From contig CAKREB010000004.1 in assembly GCA_934317005.1 (NCBI GenBank), forward strand, positions 124,001 to 188,000: a stretch of 64,000 nt of DNA, given 5' to 3'. The notes beneath the pieces are model-generated. The model was not told the DNA's origin. It saw only the letters and a list, made by a program, of their open reading frames with translations, and ran no database searches. Position 1 is the stretch's first letter. The number at the start of each line of letters is the position of its first letter. Source of the DNA: an uncultured Lachnospiraceae bacterium (GTDB lineage: Bacteria; Bacillota; Clostridia; Lachnospirales; Lachnospiraceae). Shown one piece after another: positions 60,507-64,000 of the stretch. Position numbers and translations under genes: made by a program.

Positions 60507-62808
60507 TTTGATGGATTGGGCAGAGATTGAAACAATCGTGTATTCGGAGCATGACCATCCGGAACAGGTGTTAGGGGCACATAAGGTTCGCGGTGGTGTT
60601 TTGGTGCAGAGCTTTTTACCGGATGCGAAGTCTGTCTTTGTAAAGTGCAAAAAAAATGGAAAGCTGTATCAGATGCAGGAGGCTGATGAAGCAGGCTTTT
60701 TTGCGGCACTGCTTCCGCAGAGAAAGCAGTGTTATTATGAGCTTTTGACAAAATATGCGGATGGTTCGGAAATTTTGTATCGGGAGCCGTATCTGTATCC
60801 GTCTTTTATAGAGGAAAAGGATCTGGCCCTTTTTGCGCAGGGAGAGAGCACACAGGCGTACCGCTTTCTGGGAGCACATCCGGCAGTGGTTAAGGGGTAT
60901 GGGGAAAATGCTTCTATCTGCTGGGGACAGAAAAAGAAGGAAAAGCTTGCCGGAGATGAGGTGTCGGGCGTTCATTTTGCCGTGTGGGCACCAAATGCTT
61001 TAAGGGTAAGCGTGGTTGGTGATTTTAATCAATGGGATGGACGCAGGCATCCGATGTGCCGTCAGGGGGATTCCGGTGTGTTTTCCCTTTTTATTCCTGA
61101 TCTGGGATGTGGGGAGCTTTATAAGTTTGAGATTAAGATCAATGCGACAACGATCGTGCTAAAGACAGATCCGTATGGTTTTCAAAGTGAAGTCAGACCT
61201 AAAAATGCCAGCGTTGTCACTGATCTGTCGGGGTATACATGGTCAGATGATGCGTGGCTCAAAAAGAGAAGCAGGCAGAACTATGAGAAGCTGCCGATGT
61301 CTGTATATGAGGTGCATCTGGGTTCGTGGAAGCGGTCAGCCGGTGGAAAGAATACAGTCGGTGGCTTTATGAACTACCGTGATATTGCACACGAACTTGC
61401 TGATTATGTAAAAAAGATGGGATATACACATGTGGAGTTAATGCCTGTGATGGAGCATCCTCTGGATGAATCATGGGGATATCAGGTGACAGGTTACTAT
61501 GCGGTAACTTCAAGGTACGGAAGCCCAGAGGATTTTATGTACTTTATGGACTATATGCATCAGCAGGATATTGGTGTGATCTTAGACTGGGTGCCTGCTC
61601 ATTTTCCAAAGGATCAGAACGGGCTGGCGCGCTTTGACGGAACATGTCTGTATGAACATCTTGATCCGCGTCAGGGTGAGCATCCGCACTGGGGAACCTT
61701 GATCTATAACTATGGTCGTCCACAGGTGGCAGATTTTCTGATCTCCAATGCCATGTTCTGGAAAAATGTATATCATGCGGATGCAATCCGTATGGATGCC
61801 GTGGCATCTATGCTGTATCTGGATTACGGACGGTATGACGGAGAGTGGATTCCAAATCAGTACGGTGGAAATGAGAATCTGGAGGCGGCAGCCATGCTTC
61901 GCAAGCTAAGCCGTGTGTTTCATCAGGAAAAGGATGGAGCACTTCTGATCGCAGAAGAATCAACTGCATGGCCGATGGTGACAGGCAGTGTGGAAGAGAA
62001 GGGGCTTGGCTTTGATCTGAAGTGGAATATGGGATGGATGAACGACTTTTTGTACTATATGAAGCTCGATCCGCTGTTTCGCAAGGGAAGTCATGGCTCT
62101 TTGGTCTTTAGTATGATCTATGCTTACAGTGAAAAGTTTCTGTTAGCTTTTTCGCATGATGAGGTGGTGCATCAAAAGGGTTCCATGCTTATGAAGATGC
62201 CGGGCAAAATGGAGCAGAAGTTTGGAAATCTCAGGGCAGCGTATGGTTATATGATGACACATCCGGGAAAGAAGCTTCATTTTATGGGGCAGGAGTTTGG
62301 ACAAAAGGAAGAATGGAGCGAAAAGACAAGTATTCACTGGGAAGAGTTGTCACAGGAAGAGCATAAGGCAATGCAGACGTATGTGGCAGAATGTAATAAA
62401 TTTTATCAGAATCATCCGGCACTCTATGAAAGTGACTATGTGACAGAGGGCTTTGAATGGATCAGCTGTATGGATGCTGACCATAGTATCATTGCTTTTT
62501 TGCGAAGGGATGAGAAAAAAGAGGAACAGCTTCTGGTGCTTTGCAACTTTACACCGGTTCAGTATGATAACTTCAGAGTGGGGGTTCCTTTTGCGGGAAG
62601 ATATCGGGAAATCTTTAACAGTGATGAAATGATGTATGGTGGAACGGGCTGTCTGAATCGCAGAATACTAAATTCCAAGCCGGTCTGCTGGGATGGAAGA
62701 GCGGATTCGATTGCTGTAAATGTTCCGCCGTTTGGTGTGTGTATTTATCTTTGCACACCTTGTGAAAATGTAGAACAAGTATGTGGAGATGAGATAGAAC
62801 ATGAATAG
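60487..62808 (+). CDS. glgB: 1,4-alpha-glucan branching enzyme
   Basis: 773-residue GH13 enzyme forming alpha-1,6 branches in glycogen. N-terminal N1 and CBM48 domains (about 25-115 and 140-260; GVHFAVWAPNALRVSVVGDFNQWDG). The (beta/alpha)8 barrel has DWVPAHFPKD, the nucleophile Asp in DAIRMDAVASML, the acid Glu in LIAEESTAWP and SHDEVVHQKGSM. The C-terminal beta domain closes it. Length is typical for the two-module form. Start ATG 60487 is 7 bases after GGAGG. No other glg genes are adjacent. It overlaps mscS by 8 bases. Confidence 0.95.
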   Translation: MDKKLYDLMDWAEIETIVYSEHDHPEQVLGAHKVRGGVLVQSFLPDAKSVFVKCKKNGKLYQMQEADEAGFFAALLPQRKQCYYELLTKYADGSEILYREPYLYPSFIEEKDLALFAQGESTQAYRFLGAHPAVVKGYGENASICWGQKKKEKLAGDEVSGVHFAVWAPNALRVSVVGDFNQWDGRRHPMCRQGDSGVFSLFIPDLGCGELYKFEIKINATTIVLKTDPYGFQSEVRPKNASVVTDLSGYTWSDDAWLKKRSRQNYEKLPMSVYEVHLGSWKRSAGGKNTVGGFMNYRDIAHELADYVKKMGYTHVELMPVMEHPLDESWGYQVTGYYAVTSRYGSPEDFMYFMDYMHQQDIGVILDWVPAHFPKDQNGLARFDGTCLYEHLDPRQGEHPHWGTLIYNYGRPQVADFLISNAMFWKNVYHADAIRMDAVASMLYLDYGRYDGEWIPNQYGGNENLEAAAMLRKLSRVFHQEKDGALLIAEESTAWPMVTGSVEEKGLGFDLKWNMGWMNDFLYYMKLDPLFRKGSHGSLVFSMIYAYSEKFLLAFSHDEVVHQKGSMLMKMPGKMEQKFGNLRAAYGYMMTHPGKKLHFMGQEFGQKEEWSEKTSIHWEELSQEEHKAMQTYVAECNKFYQNHPALYESDYVTEGFEWISCMDADHSIIAFLRRDEKKEEQLLVLCNFTPVQYDNFRVGVPFAGRYREIFNSDEMMYGGTGCLNRRILNSKPVCWDGRADSIAVNVPPFGVCIYLCTPCENVEQVCGDEIEHE

Positions 62809-63682
62809 AATATGGTTATTATTGGATGCAGCAAGTACGGTGCTTGACACAGATGATCTGGCAAAGGCACTGAACTCTTCTGCAAGCAGTGAAGAAAAGA
62901 CAAATTTTTTGATTGAATACCTTTTGTCGCAGCGCAGTGCGTTGTTAGACTTTGCTAAAACGTTGTTGTTTGCACTGATTGTTTTTCTGATCGGAAAGCG
63001 TCTGGTGAAGTTCTGCTTAAAGCTGACCAATAAATGGATGGTTCGCCGTGAGGTAGAGATCAGTGTGCAGAATTTTGTGATGTCCTTTGCGAAGGTGATC
63101 TATTATCTGATCCTGATCTTTGTTGTGGCATGGATATTGGGAGTTGGGGCAACCATTGTGGCGTTAGTAGGTTCGGCAGGTCTGGCGATAGGTCTGGCAC
63201 TGCAGGGGAGCTTATCAAACCTTGCAGGTGGTGTACTGATACTGGCACTGAAACCATTCCGTGTAGGTGAATATATTTCGGTGTCCGGTGTAGAAGGAAC
63301 CGTTGACAGCATTGATGTCTTTTATACACATTTATCTACGGTAGATAATAAGGTGATCGCAATACCAAATGGTACGATTACCAATGCAACGATCACAAAT
63401 GTTACAAACGTGTCCAAACGAATGATGATATTAGACTTTATGGTGCCATATGAAACAGATATTACGGCACTTCGTGAAACATTGATGGATGTGATGCGTG
63501 CAGATGAGCTGCTTTGTCAGGAAGAAACGATGGAGGTTGTGATCGATAAGCTTTCACCGGTAAAGATCAAGATGCAGATGAAGGCATGGGCAAAGACAGA
63601 GCAGTATTGGGATGCGCGTTACGGTCTTTTGGAAAAGCTAAAGGAAACTTTAGAAGAAAACGGGGTGAAAATGGGGTTGTGA
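62801..63682 (+). CDS. mscS: MscS family mechanosensitive channel
   Basis: 293-residue small-conductance mechanosensitive channel that releases solutes on hypo-osmotic shock. Three membrane helices; the pore-lining TM3 is visible as GSAGLAIGLALQGSLSNLAGG (residues about 126-146), followed by the beta domain (FRVGEYISVSGVEGTVDSID; IAIPNGTITNATITN) and the cytoplasmic alpha/beta cage. Length and order are standard for YnaI/MscS-size members. Start overlaps the glgB end by 8 bases with GGAGATGAG as ribosome binding site, so translation is coupled. Confidence 0.93.
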   Translation: MNRIWLLLDAASTVLDTDDLAKALNSSASSEEKTNFLIEYLLSQRSALLDFAKTLLFALIVFLIGKRLVKFCLKLTNKWMVRREVEISVQNFVMSFAKVIYYLILIFVVAWILGVGATIVALVGSAGLAIGLALQGSLSNLAGGVLILALKPFRVGEYISVSGVEGTVDSIDVFYTHLSTVDNKVIAIPNGTITNATITNVTNVSKRMMILDFMVPYETDITALRETLMDVMRADELLCQEETMEVVIDKLSPVKIKMQMKAWAKTEQYWDARYGLLEKLKETLEENGVKMGL

Positions 63683-63705
63683 CAAGTATCAAAATCCATT
63701 ATAAT
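63677..63705 (+). promoter_or_regulatory. Sigma-A promoter of the CorA-like gene
   Basis: TTGTGA (63677-63682), 17-bp spacer, TATAAT (63700-63705). Confidence 0.7.
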
Positions 63706-63779
63706 ATAATATGGCTGTAAATACGGCTGATAAAATGATTCAGCGGCTGATCAGATAGACGCAGGAAGCAGGTGAAAAC

Positions 63780-64000
63780 ATGATTAATTTTTTCCGAACC
63801 GATGACAGGATCATCCATGAAGAGGAAAGCATGGTACCGGGAACATGGGTTAATATGATTAATCCTACTGTGACAGAGGGTGAAGAGATTGCAAAAAAAT
63901 TAGACATAGACCTTCAGGATTTGCTGGCAGCGTTGGATGAGGAGGAAAGTTCACGTGTGGAGCTGGAAGATGGATATACTCTGATCTTAGTGGATATACC
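63780..64000 (+). CDS. CorA-like Mg2+ transporter, 5' part
   Basis: The first 73 codons are present; the gene runs off the window. The encoded N-terminus (MINFFRTDDRIIHEEESMVP, then GTWVNMINPTVTEGEEIAKK and LDIDLQDLLAALDEEESSRVE) matches the cytoplasmic N-terminal domain of CorA family magnesium/cobalt channels. The defining GMN motif lies outside. Ribosome binding site AGGAAGCAGGTGAAAAC. Confidence 0.8.
   Translation, partial: MINFFRTDDRIIHEEESMVPGTWVNMINPTVTEGEEIAKKLDIDLQDLLAALDEEESSRVELEDGYTLILVDI

Overview
The window looks like a chromosomal segment of a low-GC, anaerobic, endospore-forming Clostridia bacterium, most likely a Lachnospiraceae gut commensal. The basis is Spo0A and SpmA (sporulation), a HydE-type [FeFe]-hydrogenase maturase, CheV and pseudaminic-acid genes (motility or surface glycan), Tp47-like, NlpC/P60 and BIG2 secreted proteins, strong AGGAGG-type ribosome binding sites with occasional TTG/GTG starts, and sigma-A promoters. 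Genus is inferred from gene content only. I see no complete insertion sequence, prophage or CRISPR array.

Layout. 1-7.1 kb: 3' part of a GHKL histidine kinase, cvfB, ridA, a poly-serine NlpC/P60 hydrolase, azlCD and a BIG2 secreted protein. 7.1-12.5 kb: tRNA-Leu, a YibE/F remnant, a pseI-pseC pair, an unassigned structured RNA gene, a GntR regulator and two GtrA proteins. 12.6-16.3 kb: ZIP transporter, DUF368/PopT-like protein and a Tp47-like secreted protein. 16.5-21.3 kb: an apparent operon of ApbE flavin transferase, a secreted protein with four FMN-binding domains, a second with one, a NapH-like polyferredoxin, then spmA. 21.4-25.0 kb: sulfotransferase, tRNA-Thr, a phospholipase C-like protein and gdhA. 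25.3-31.5 kb: a second candidate small RNA, HAD phosphatase, membrane-tethered FKBP/trigger-factor-like foldase, a two-component system and a lipoprotein. 31.6-35.9 kb: CheV, an acidic-repeat membrane protein, and a decayed coiled-coil locus. 36-43 kb: leuS, htpG under two CIRCE-type operators, and an M14 carboxypeptidase. 43-48.5 kb: MMPL/RND transporter, secreted coiled-coil partner and TetR regulator, preceded by paired operators. 48.6-55.5 kb: hydE, two regulators with degenerate receiver domains, asnS, spo0A and citrate synthase. 55.7-64 kb: two lipoproteins, a HAD-GNAT fusion, DUF1015, DUF624, glgB, mscS and the start of a CorA-like gene.

How genes work together. The most coherent multi-gene system is the flavinylation/electron-transfer operon: ApbE would attach FMN to five SGAT threonines on two exported proteins, fed by a membrane iron-sulfur protein. 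The MMPL operon has an obvious cognate TetR and two evenly spaced operator pairs. gdhA and gltA, which use and lead to 2-oxoglutarate, share a near-identical 14-bp palindrome upstream. The most unexplained signals are two promoter-structure-terminator RNA genes (about 10110-10283 and 25528-25626), two families of dispersed intergenic repeats, and an HtpG with a long charged linker combined with HrcA-type control.
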